From: Hyphococcus sp.
GTDB taxonomy: Bacteria; Pseudomonadota; Alphaproteobacteria; Caulobacterales; Parvularculaceae
Length of the DNA: 43,969 nt
Direction: 5' to 3'
Assembly (NCBI GenBank): GCA_021604585.1
Contig: BQJG01000028.1
Span: 1-43,969, forward strand
Shown in pieces: positions 8,367 through 15,369 of the stretch (positions are counted from its first letter, which is position 1; every line of letters begins with the position of its first letter). The position numbers and the translations under genes are program-made. Under the pieces are notes generated by a model that searched no databases, was not told where the DNA came from, and saw only the letters and a program-made list of their open reading frames with translations.

Positions 8367-9300
8367 CACTGCAAGTGAACCCGAGACGGTTGCGCTGCCC
8401 GCCCGGCGTGACAAACCCGTGACCTTGTTGCACCGGGTGGAATACACTGTTGTGCTGTTGTTGACCGGACTGTTCAGACTGATCGGCGTTGACGCCGCTT
8501 CATGGCTCGCCGGAACATTCGCCCGCTATGTGGGCCCATTGATCCGCCCCGTTTCGCGCAAGGCCGAACGCAATCTTAAATTGATCTATCCGCATTGGAC
8601 AACATCAACGATCCGCGCGGTCACACGCGACGTGTGGGAGAACGCCGGTCGCACGGCAGGGGAATTTCCGCACCTCCGTTATCTTCGGGACTTTGAGCAA
8701 AATGACCGGGTCGACATCATTGGCAAAGACATGCTTGATGCAATCACTGCGCGGTCCAGGCCGGTCATTTTGTTTTCGGCGCATTTTGCAAATTGGGAAT
8801 TAATGCCGTCCATCGCCCAGCAAGCTGGTCTGAATTACGCCCTCGTCTATCGCGCCGCCAACAACCCCTTGACCGATGAGCTGATTATCAATCATCGCGG
8901 CTTAGTCATGTCGCGTCATCAAATTCCGAAAGACCGCGGCGCGCGCGCCCTTGTGGAGACGCTGCAGCAAGGCCGCTCACTCGCCTTGCTGGTCGACCAG
9001 AAACTAAATACCGGGATTTCCGTTCCCTTCATGGGCGTGCCCGCCATGACGGCGCCGGCCGCGGCGCGATTATCATTGAAATATAAAGCGCCACTGATCC
9101 AGGCCAGCCTCGTGCGCCTCAAAGGCGCGCGCTTTCAGCTCACAGTGCATGAGCCATTGGCCTTCACGCCATCGGGCGATATGGCCGCCGATGTTGAGGC
9201 GCTGACACTGCAAATTAATCAGGCGTTGGAAACGGATATCCGCGCCCATCCGGGGCAATGGTTGTGGTTTCACCGGCGCTGGCCAAAGGACGCCTATTAG
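8356..9300 (+). CDS. lpxL: Lipid A late acyltransferase, LpxL/HtrB family
   Basis: The 314-residue protein is a lysophospholipid acyltransferase of the LpxL/LpxM type, which adds a secondary acyl chain to Kdo2-lipid A. The catalytic HX4(D/E) dyad is seen in SAHFANWELMPS (His and Glu). Further conserved blocks are VYRAANNPLTDELI and LALLVDQKLNTGISVPFMG, followed by the C-terminal WLWFHRRWP signature. A hydrophobic N-terminal helix (YTVVLLLTGLFRLIG) would anchor it to the inner membrane. It is the last gene of the lipid A operon and ends convergently, overlapping the stop of the Kazal lipoprotein gene by three bases. LpxL versus LpxM specificity cannot be determined here. Confidence 0.92.
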   Translation: MTTSTASEPETVALPARRDKPVTLLHRVEYTVVLLLTGLFRLIGVDAASWLAGTFARYVGPLIRPVSRKAERNLKLIYPHWTTSTIRAVTRDVWENAGRTAGEFPHLRYLRDFEQNDRVDIIGKDMLDAITARSRPVILFSAHFANWELMPSIAQQAGLNYALVYRAANNPLTDELIINHRGLVMSRHQIPKDRGARALVETLQQGRSLALLVDQKLNTGISVPFMGVPAMTAPAAARLSLKYKAPLIQASLVRLKGARFQLTVHEPLAFTPSGDMAADVEALTLQINQALETDIRAHPGQWLWFHRRWPKDAY

Positions 9301-9626
9301 CTGCACATCCCGTCATGGGCGATGCTGGCGCCCGCCGCCGCTGCGGAACAGGCATTGGAATAGGTCTCGCCATCACAACCGCAGACAGGACGATATTCGC
9401 GCGTGCAGATTTGCGGGGTCGGTTTGCATATCCCGGCGGCGTCGGCGGTGTTCGCACACACGCCCGGCTCCATGGCGCAATAATCGCCCTCAACCGAACA
9501 GGCAAAGCCGGCAATCCCGCCGCACATGCCGCCAGTTTCGCCAATGTCAGAACCGGCGTCCGCGCCGTCTCCACCCGAACTGGCGCAAGCCGACACAAAC
9601 AGAATAAACGCCGCCGCGATCCGCAT
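9297..9626 (-). CDS. Kazal-domain lipoprotein
   Basis: This 109-residue protein has a short hydrophobic signal and a lipobox (VSAC, Cys14), so it should be a lipoprotein. A Gly/Ala/Asp-rich linker leads to a Cys-rich section and a C-terminal Kazal module (CTREYRPVCGCDG, then YSNACSAAAAG and HDGMC). Kazal domains fold into disulfide-bonded serine-protease inhibitor loops, and the residues around the Cys-x-Cys-Asp-Gly turn look intact. The middle Cys residues (GGMCGGIAGFACSVEGDYC) are an additional disulfide-rich segment I cannot classify. Its ATG overlaps the bfr stop in a TGATG arrangement, so it is probably translationally coupled to bacterioferritin. A protease target is not indicated by the neighbours. 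Confidence 0.85.
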   Translation of the reverse strand: MRIAAAFILFVSACASSGGDGADAGSDIGETGGMCGGIAGFACSVEGDYCAMEPGVCANTADAAGICKPTPQICTREYRPVCGCDGETYSNACSAAAAGASIAHDGMCS

Positions 9627-10102
9627 CAGTCATCCGCCTTCATTTGAGATTGCAGGTAATTCTGCTCGCCCACCTTGTCCATCAGCTCAAGTTGCGTTTC
9701 GAGATGATCGATGTGGTCTTCTTCCGACTCGAGAATCTCAACCATCAGCTCGCGGCTGACATAGTCCTTGACCGTCTCGAAATAGGCGATCGCTTCTTTG
9801 TAAAGCGGGTGTGCGCGCTGCTCAGCTTTGAGATCAGCCTCCAGCGCTTCGCGAACATTCTCGCCGATATAAACTTTGTCGAGGTCTTGAACATTGGGAA
9901 GACCTTCGAGAAACAAGATGCGTTCAATTAGCTTGTCCGCATGCTTCATCTCATCAATGGATTCTTCGTACTCAACCTTGCCGAGTTTTTCAAAACCCCA
10001 ATTCTTGAACATGCGCGCATGCAGAAAATATTGATTGACCGTTGTCAGCTCGAGCCGCAACGCCTTGTTGAGATAGTCGATGACCTTTTGGTCGCCTTTC
10101 AC
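9626..10102 (-). CDS. bfr: Bacterioferritin
   Basis: Starting at GTG 10102 gives 158 residues, exactly the length of E. coli Bfr, and the usual N-terminus KGDQKVIDYLN. The GTG is preceded by AGGAGA eight bases upstream; a TTG at 10126 would add eight odd residues and lies before this ribosome-binding site. The four-helix bundle carries the ferroxidase ligands (Glu18 in LELTTV, Glu51 and His54 in SIDEMKHAD, Glu94, and Glu127/His130 in ESEEDHID). Met52 is the axial haem ligand, so haem binding and the 24-mer cage are expected. It oxidises and stores iron in the cytosol. The bfd gene lies just upstream on the same strand, and a Kazal lipoprotein overlaps its stop. Confidence 0.97.
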   Translation of the reverse strand: MKGDQKVIDYLNKALRLELTTVNQYFLHARMFKNWGFEKLGKVEYEESIDEMKHADKLIERILFLEGLPNVQDLDKVYIGENVREALEADLKAEQRAHPLYKEAIAYFETVKDYVSRELMVEILESEEDHIDHLETQLELMDKVGEQNYLQSQMKADD

Positions 10103-10148
10103 GTCTGCATTCTCCTGCGTCGTCAATTGAATTTGAATCGCTGACGCT

Positions 10149-10176
10149 AAAATAGACCTTCACGCCACACGGCCAA
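10149..10176 (-). promoter_or_regulatory. Candidate bfr promoter
   Basis: Reading the minus strand, a TTGGCC element (10176-10171) and a TATTTT element (10154-10149) are separated by 16 bases, giving a plausible housekeeping promoter about 50 bases before the GTG start of bfr. The direct repeats at 10187-10240 lie immediately upstream of the -35 element. This is by-eye matching only. Confidence 0.4.
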
Positions 10177-10186
10177 GCCTTATCTT

Positions 10187-10240
10187 TGCAAGCGAGAATC
10201 ACTCGCGCAGATTTTTCGTGCAAGTGAGAATGATAATCTG
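10187..10240. promoter_or_regulatory. Two direct repeats with Fur-box-like core upstream of bfr
   Basis: TGCAAGCGAGAATCA (from 10187) and TGCAAGTGAGAATGA (from 10219) are near-identical 15-mers spaced 32 bases apart, about three helical turns. The second continues into GAGAATGATAATC (10226-10238), which matches 12 of the first 13 positions of the classical 19-bp Fur box. Both lie upstream of the candidate -35 of bfr, a position that suits activation more than repression. Which regulator binds (Fur, or another iron or manganese regulator) is inference. Confidence 0.6.
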
Positions 10241-10250
10241 TTGAAGCTGG

Positions 10251-10445
10251 TTATTCAGCGGCGAGTTTTTGAACGCTGTCAGATTGCGTGCGCGTATCTT
10301 CGATCAGCTGTGCAACATCGGGAAGGCACTTGCCGCATTGCGGGCGCCGGCCACAGCGGCGAAAGACTTCGGCGACGGTGCGCGCGCCCTCACTCGCGGT
10401 TGCGAGTTCTTTGTCTTTCAGCGCATTGCAGATGCACACATACAT
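10251..10445 (-). CDS. bfd: Bacterioferritin-associated ferredoxin
   Basis: The 64-residue protein is a BFD-like [2Fe-2S] domain protein. It opens MYVCICNALKD, with the first two cysteines in a C-x-C pair, and ends the domain with GRRPQCGKCLPD, giving the C-x2-C pair. These four cysteines bind the cluster in known Bfd proteins, where the ferredoxin docks on bacterioferritin and passes electrons to reduce and release stored iron. The gene precedes bfr on the same strand with 148 bases between coding regions, so bfr has room for its own promoter. A Fur-box-like site overlaps the apparent bfd promoter, which fits induction under iron starvation. Confidence 0.94.
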   Translation of the reverse strand: MYVCICNALKDKELATASEGARTVAEVFRRCGRRPQCGKCLPDVAQLIEDTRTQSDSVQKLAAE

Positions 10446-10523
10446 GCAGGCGACGGACCCATTCTAATGGCCGGGGCGCAAAACCAGTTACAGGCCGCCC
10501 ACAGCCTCACTTAGATGGGTCAG

Positions 10524-10544
10524 TTAAGAATGATTGTCAATAAC
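10524..10544. promoter_or_regulatory. Fur-box-like site overlapping the bfd -35 element
   Basis: AAGAATGATTGTCAATAAC (10526-10544) matches 13 of 19 positions of the classical Fur consensus. On the minus strand it contains TTGACA (10540-10535), an ideal -35 hexamer, and a weak -10 follows near 10518-10513. Binding here would block RNA polymerase, consistent with iron-dependent repression of bfd. Matching was by eye. Confidence 0.55.
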
Positions 10545-10557
10545 AAAGCGTAAACGG

Positions 10558-11586
10558 CTATTCACCGGCGCTGGCGGCCTTGGGCTGGGCCATGGGATCG
10601 AGGGTGAGCTGCGGGTCAACCAGACGCCCGGCCCATTTCATCGACCAGTGCAGATGCGGGCCGGTAACCCGGCCTGTAGCCCCCACAGCGCCGATAACAT
10701 CGCCTTTTTCCACCCGCTGGCCCGGAACCACATCGATCCGGGACATATGCAGGAAGGCGCTTTCGAGCCAATGGCCGTGATCGAGCAAGACCAGCCCGCC
10801 TTCAAAATACATATCGTCCTCAGCCAGGCGGACGATGCCAGGCGCGGGGGCGTGAATTTCGGTTCCTGTCGGCGCGGCGATATCGAGGCCCGAATGAGGG
10901 GTTTTCGGTTCGCCATTCAAAATCCGTTGCGAGCCGAATACACCGCTAATGCGCCCGGTGACAGGCCAGTCGAACCCGACGGACCAGTCGGCGAGTCGCT
11001 GTGATTTAGTGCGGGCTGCTTTTTTCAGCGCTGAGTCTTTGCCGATCTTGGCGAGCTGTTCTTCGGTAAAGCCTGAAACTTTCGATTGGTCGAGCCCATC
11101 AATGCGCTGCACGGGAAACTCACGGTCTTCGATTTCAATGGACCGCCGCTCTACTCTTCCATCAGGCAGCGTCACCACGACCAGCGCGGTCAACGCGCTG
11201 TCGCGCCCGAACCCGATGAGAAAGCGCCCATCATCGTCGACCATCACGTCTTCACCGTCCAACGTGACTTTGGCGCCAATCTCAGTCTGCCCAAACAAAA
11301 TGCCGCCCTGCGCAAATGCGCCATCAAGCGAGAACAGTTCCGGCTCGCCAGCAAAAACTTTCTGACGCTCAGCAACTTCGTTCATGGCTTCGGCAAAATT
11401 CGCCCGTCGCGCCAGATCAACCTTGCCGCCATCAGCGTCAACATTGCCGACTTTGGCGCTCGCCGCAGGAAGCACGTTTTCCGCCTCGATATGCTGATCG
11501 CTTTGCGCCGCCTCCTGCGCGGCAGCCATCCCGATATGCGCAGGCGCGGAGAGCGCCGCCATGACCGAACTCAAAATCATTTTCAT
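10558..11586 (-). CDS. M23-family (LytM) peptidase, secreted
   Basis: The 342-residue protein begins with a signal peptide (MKMILSSVMAALSAPAH, cleavage likely near AAAQEA). A central beta-rich region (about 100-180) follows, then a C-terminal LytM domain. The metal site is seen in TPHSGLDIAAPTG (His and Asp of HxxxD) and GPHLHWSMKW (the HxH pair), so the zinc ligands are complete and the domain should be catalytically competent as a peptidoglycan endopeptidase. ATG 11586 overlaps the DUF2093 stop as TGATG; reading through to earlier starts would enter the DUF2093 gene. The trio xseA, DUF2093 and M23 peptidase on one strand appears to be an operon. Confidence 0.9.
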   Translation of the reverse strand: MKMILSSVMAALSAPAHIGMAAAQEAAQSDQHIEAENVLPAASAKVGNVDADGGKVDLARRANFAEAMNEVAERQKVFAGEPELFSLDGAFAQGGILFGQTEIGAKVTLDGEDVMVDDDGRFLIGFGRDSALTALVVVTLPDGRVERRSIEIEDREFPVQRIDGLDQSKVSGFTEEQLAKIGKDSALKKAARTKSQRLADWSVGFDWPVTGRISGVFGSQRILNGEPKTPHSGLDIAAPTGTEIHAPAPGIVRLAEDDMYFEGGLVLLDHGHWLESAFLHMSRIDVVPGQRVEKGDVIGAVGATGRVTGPHLHWSMKWAGRLVDPQLTLDPMAQPKAASAGE

Positions 11587-11813
11587 CAGGCGTCCCCCTT
11601 CAACCCAAAACCCTTCATCGCCGCCTTGGCGTCGGCATAGGCTTCCTGCTTGTCCACATTCCAATAGCGCAATGATTTTAGCGACACGCGCGCGCCAGTG
11701 ACGGCGCAGATCACATAGGCGCCCGGTTTCACAACATGAAACTCGGCGTCATCATAATCGAGGACCGCCTCATCATCGGGGCCGAAAGAATCGAAAGGGT
11801 TCACTTTGGTCAA
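11586..11813 (-). CDS. DUF2093 family small protein
   Basis: The 75-residue protein matches the alphaproteobacterial DUF2093 family: EAVLDYDDAEFHVVKPGAYV, then CAVTGARVSLKSLRYWNVD and a KQEAYADAKAAM ending. The Cys-containing turn VICAVTGARV is the most conserved part. No function is established. The start is TTG 11813, which has a GGAAGG ribosome-binding site four bases upstream; GTG 11804 is a weaker alternative. It lies 79 bases after xseA and overlaps the M23 peptidase start by one base. Confidence 0.88.
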   Translation of the reverse strand: MTKVNPFDSFGPDDEAVLDYDDAEFHVVKPGAYVICAVTGARVSLKSLRYWNVDKQEAYADAKAAMKGFGLKGDA

Positions 11814-11892
11814 CGCGCCTTCCCGCAGGTTCCATATGCAAATTCGCCCGGCTTCATTACCGCGCCCGAGCCGCCATAGTCAAAGCGCCGCC

Positions 11893-13338
11893 CTAATCAA
11901 ACAGCCTTGGCTGACGCGGCCTTGCCCGCGTCTCAGACTTGGACGCCTTTGATTTCTCCGCGTTTTTTGCGGTTTTTTGAGGGCCGACGGCGCCAGTGAA
12001 CGAAATCGCCCGCGCCCCATCGGCAAACTGAATTTCCCCGGATGTGACAGAAGCGGTCTCTGCCGCCCGGCGTAGGAGCCCGCCATCGCTGTCTCTCACC
12101 AGGGCAAAACCCCGCTCCAGGACGTTCTGATAGGAAACCGCAGAAAGAACCCGAACCGAAGCGGCGAGCCGCGCGGCGCGGTCGGAAAGCATGCGACGCG
12201 TGAAGTCTGTAATGCGTCTCCACTTCTCGTCGACGTTATTTTTTTTCAGCTCGAATCCTCCGGCAAATAGATTTCTATTCAAGCGCGCAGCAACACCTGT
12301 GAAATGCGTTTTCGACGCATCCAATAACGCACGCAGTCCGCTGCGCAATCCGTCCGCCGCGCGATCAAGCCGTTGGCCCGCCGCGCCGAGAATATCTTCC
12401 GGACGGCCAAGCCCGCGCGCCGCCGACACGAGCGCGGCGCGGCGTGTCTCGAAAGAGCGCGACACGGCGCCGGTAAAGCGGCGCTCCTTGTTCAGAACTT
12501 CGCTGCGCAATTCGCTGCGCACCGGCACCGCGATTTCCGCCGCCGCCGTCGGCGTTGGTGCGCGCTTGTCGGCGACATAATCAATCAACGTCGTATCGGT
12601 TTCATGGCCCACCGCCGAAATTAGCGGGATTTCACTCGCCGCCGCCGCGCGCGCCACGACTTCTTCATTGAAGCACCACAGATCTTCCAGCGAGCCGCCG
12701 CCGCGCGCGACAATCAACACGTCAGGACGCGGAATGTCGCCGCCAATTTCCAGCGCATTGAACCCGCGAATGGCGTCGGCGATTTTATCTTCGGCGCCGC
12801 GCCCTTGCACCACTGTCGGCCAAACAATCACATGGCGTGGAAACCGCTCGCGCAACCGGTGTAAAATATCGCGAATGACAGCGCCCGAGGGCGACGTCAC
12901 AACGCCAATCACATCTGGCAAGAACGGGAGCGGCTTCTTTCGTTCCGGTGCGAACAACCCCTCGGCGGCCAGTTTCTTTTTGCGTTCTTCAAACAGCGCC
13001 ATCAACGCGCCGACGCCGGCAGGCTCCAGCGAATCAATGATCAACTGATAGCGTGATTGCCCGGGAAACGTGCTCATGCGGCCGGTGGCGACGACTTCCA
13101 TTCCCTGTTCCGGGTTTATCGACAGGCGGCCGGCCGTGCCTTTCCACATAACACTGGAGATGACAGATTTTTCATCTTTCAGATCGAGATAAACATGGCC
13201 CGACGCCGCCCGTGTCACGCGGCCTAACTCGCCCTTGACCCGCACCAGCCCGAAATTGTCCTCAATGGCGCGCTTGACCGCGCCGGACAGCTCGGAGACT
13301 GTATATTCGTGGATATTGCCGATGGTGCTTTCACTCAT
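11893..13338 (-). CDS. xseA: Exodeoxyribonuclease VII large subunit
   Basis: The 481-residue protein has the XseA architecture. An N-terminal OB-fold (YTVSELSGAVKRAIEDNFG, then SGHVYLDLKD and SVMWKG) precedes the catalytic domain (VIGVVTSPSGAVIRDILHRL, then VLIVARGGGSLEDLWCFN, VGHETDTTLIDYVADKRAPT and PTAAAEIAV). A long coiled-coil region follows, and a basic C-terminal tail ends in RPRQPRLFD. With several copies of XseB (encoded at 42721-42978) it forms a cytosolic nuclease that degrades single-stranded DNA to oligonucleotides. The tail after about residue 450 is unusually rich in Lys, Ala and Arg and is likely disordered. Confidence 0.97.
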   Translation of the reverse strand: MSESTIGNIHEYTVSELSGAVKRAIEDNFGLVRVKGELGRVTRAASGHVYLDLKDEKSVISSVMWKGTAGRLSINPEQGMEVVATGRMSTFPGQSRYQLIIDSLEPAGVGALMALFEERKKKLAAEGLFAPERKKPLPFLPDVIGVVTSPSGAVIRDILHRLRERFPRHVIVWPTVVQGRGAEDKIADAIRGFNALEIGGDIPRPDVLIVARGGGSLEDLWCFNEEVVARAAAASEIPLISAVGHETDTTLIDYVADKRAPTPTAAAEIAVPVRSELRSEVLNKERRFTGAVSRSFETRRAALVSAARGLGRPEDILGAAGQRLDRAADGLRSGLRALLDASKTHFTGVAARLNRNLFAGGFELKKNNVDEKWRRITDFTRRMLSDRAARLAASVRVLSAVSYQNVLERGFALVRDSDGGLLRRAAETASVTSGEIQFADGARAISFTGAVGPQKTAKNAEKSKASKSETRARPRQPRLFD

Positions 13339-13503
13339 GAGAGGCGTTTAAGCACGTTTTTCCTTCGGCGGTAAGCAGCTGCATTTTGGCGGCTCCGCAC
13401 TGCTGAACATTGTTTCATTGCGTATCGACTGTGATAGCCAACACACAAAGGCGCAGCCGCATTTGTTATGGCGCGCGCCTGTTAAGCATTGAAGGACAAG
13501 ACT

Positions 13504-15297
13504 ATGAATTCGAAATTGATCATGGGCGCGGCGGCGGCCGCCCTGGCTCTGGGCGGCGTTGGCGTAACCAGCCGCATTATCGCCACAGACGGCGAAAACG
13601 CCGCGCCATTTCTCCATCCGCTAATGATTGCACGCGCCGCTTGTGGCGAGCGTACGGACGCTCTCTCCAAACGGCGCGCCTTTTTCGTCAGCGCAGCGAA
13701 GGCCTATGCCGATGCCGGCGCTCAAGAAGCCGACACCAGCAAAATGCTGCTCAACGGCCTCGACACCATCACCTATGATGTGACGACGTCAAAACCGGAA
13801 GCGCAAGCCTGGTTCAATCAAGGGCTCGCCTTCGCATATAATTTCAATCACGCCGAAGCGGTGAAGGCCTATAAACGCGCGCAGGAAATCGATCCCGATT
13901 GCGCCATGTGTTTTTGGGCGGAGTCGCTTGCGCTCGGGCCGAACATCAACGCGCCCATGGATGATGAGGCCGTGGCGCCCGCTTATGCGGCGCTCCAAAA
14001 AGCAATGTCATTGCGCGACAAGGCGAGCGAGAAAGAAAAAGCGCTGATCAATGCGCTGCATTATCGCTATGAGCCTCAGCCGATCAAGGATCGCGCCAAG
14101 CTCGATAATGCCTTCGCCGACGCGATGGATGAAGTCGCGCTGAAATATCCGGAAGACGATTTGATCAATTCACTCGCCGCCGAGGCGAATATGGATACGC
14201 AGGTCTGGGATTACTGGGCCGATGGCGGCAGAACGCCGAAGGGCCGCACGGCGCGCACCGTCTCGCTGCTGGAAGGCGTCATGGCGCGCAATCCGGATTA
14301 CACAGCGGCGATCCATCTATACATCCACATCACAGAAGCCTCGACAGACCCGTTTCGCGCGGCGGCGCCAGCCGACCGTCTGGCCGCGCTGACGCCAGGG
14401 CTTGGGCATTTGATCCACATGCCGTCGCACACTTACTTTCGCATCGGACGCTTCAAACAATCCCTCGAACACAACATCGAAGCGGTCGAAGCAGACGACG
14501 CCTATATCTCAAATGCGGAAGCCAGCATTCTTTATGAATATGGCTACTTCACGCATAATGTGCATTTCGCCATGACGTCTGCACAAATGGCCGGAGACGG
14601 CGCAACGGCGCTCGGCATGGCCAAACGGCTGAATGACAAACTGCCGCTCGATATGGCGACAGCGGCGCCATGGGTGCAGCCGATCAAAGCGGCGCCCTAT
14701 TACGCCATGGTGCAGTTCGGCGACCCGGCGGAAATTCTCAGCGCTGAAGATCCCGGCGATGCGCTGCCCTTCCTGAAAGGCGCATGGCTCTACGCACGCG
14801 GTGAAGCCTTTGCAAAAAATGGCGACGCGGACGCCGCTATGGGCGAAGCGGAAAAGTTGAGCGCGCTGATTGCGGAAGCCGACTTCACGCCGCTCACCAA
14901 TGGCAACGTGCCGGCGCTTGATATTCTCAACATCGCGCGCTTGACCGTCATCGCGCGCGCCCACGCGGCGCAAGGCGATCTCGGCACTGCTGTTGAGGCC
15001 ATGGAGGAGGCTGTCGCACTTCAGGACAATCTCGCCTATACCGAGCCGCCCTTCTGGTACTATCCGTCGAAGCAAACGCTCGCGGCGATGGTCATGCGCG
15101 CCGGCAACACCGAACGCGCGGAGCAGTTGTTCCTCGAAGCGCTGACAGAGTCCCCGAACAACGCCTGGGTGTTGTATGGGCTGGCCCAGAGCTACAAGGC
15201 GCAGGGCGACAAGTCGGCGGCAAAATACGCTGATGCGCTGTTCAAGGATGCCTGGATGGGCGGCAAAAAAACCTACCCGGAGATTGCCGCGCTCTAA
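13504..15297 (+). CDS. TPR-repeat exported protein
   Basis: The 597-residue protein starts with a hydrophobic export signal (MNSKLIMGAAAAALALGG) and then carries TPR-like helical repeats. AQAWFNQGLAFAYNFNHAEA and KRAQEIDPDCAMCFW begin the array, and more repeats lie near the C-terminus (MRAGNTERAEQLFLEAL, then NNAWVLYGLAQSYKAQGD). The centre has HLYIHITEASTDPFRA and GHLIHMPSHTYFRIGRF, blocks conserved in a large family of bacterial TPR proteins of unknown function. The His-rich motifs (HLIHMPSH) are noteworthy, but no enzyme activity is established. ATG 13504 has AAGGAC upstream; the in-frame TTG at 13489 is less likely. A strong hairpin ends the gene. Confidence 0.85.
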   Translation: MNSKLIMGAAAAALALGGVGVTSRIIATDGENAAPFLHPLMIARAACGERTDALSKRRAFFVSAAKAYADAGAQEADTSKMLLNGLDTITYDVTTSKPEAQAWFNQGLAFAYNFNHAEAVKAYKRAQEIDPDCAMCFWAESLALGPNINAPMDDEAVAPAYAALQKAMSLRDKASEKEKALINALHYRYEPQPIKDRAKLDNAFADAMDEVALKYPEDDLINSLAAEANMDTQVWDYWADGGRTPKGRTARTVSLLEGVMARNPDYTAAIHLYIHITEASTDPFRAAAPADRLAALTPGLGHLIHMPSHTYFRIGRFKQSLEHNIEAVEADDAYISNAEASILYEYGYFTHNVHFAMTSAQMAGDGATALGMAKRLNDKLPLDMATAAPWVQPIKAAPYYAMVQFGDPAEILSAEDPGDALPFLKGAWLYARGEAFAKNGDADAAMGEAEKLSALIAEADFTPLTNGNVPALDILNIARLTVIARAHAAQGDLGTAVEAMEEAVALQDNLAYTEPPFWYYPSKQTLAAMVMRAGNTERAEQLFLEALTESPNNAWVLYGLAQSYKAQGDKSAAKYADALFKDAWMGGKKTYPEIAAL

Positions 15298-15327
15298 TAC
15301 GGGTCAATTCGCGCATCGCGAAACCTG

Positions 15328-15369
15328 AAAAATCGCTCTAGGGTCAGCATCGACTCTGGAGCGATTTTT
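15328..15369 (+). terminator. Hairpin: terminator of the TPR gene that also buries the sorA RBS
   Basis: Bases 15328-15345 pair with 15352-15369 in an 18-bp stem (16 Watson-Crick pairs and two G-U pairs) around the loop AGCATC. The stem is GC-rich in the middle and ends in a run of T, as intrinsic terminators do. The last base of the stem directly abuts the sorA ATG at 15370, and the only Shine-Dalgarno-like sequence, GGAG at 15358-15361, lies wholly in the 3' arm. One element could therefore end transcription of the TPR gene and restrict translation of sorA. Confidence 0.75.

Noticed and set aside
10100..10126. TTG at 10126 as the bfr start
   Set aside because: The AGGAGA ribosome-binding site lies downstream of it, and the GTG at 10102 gives the exact family length and N-terminus.
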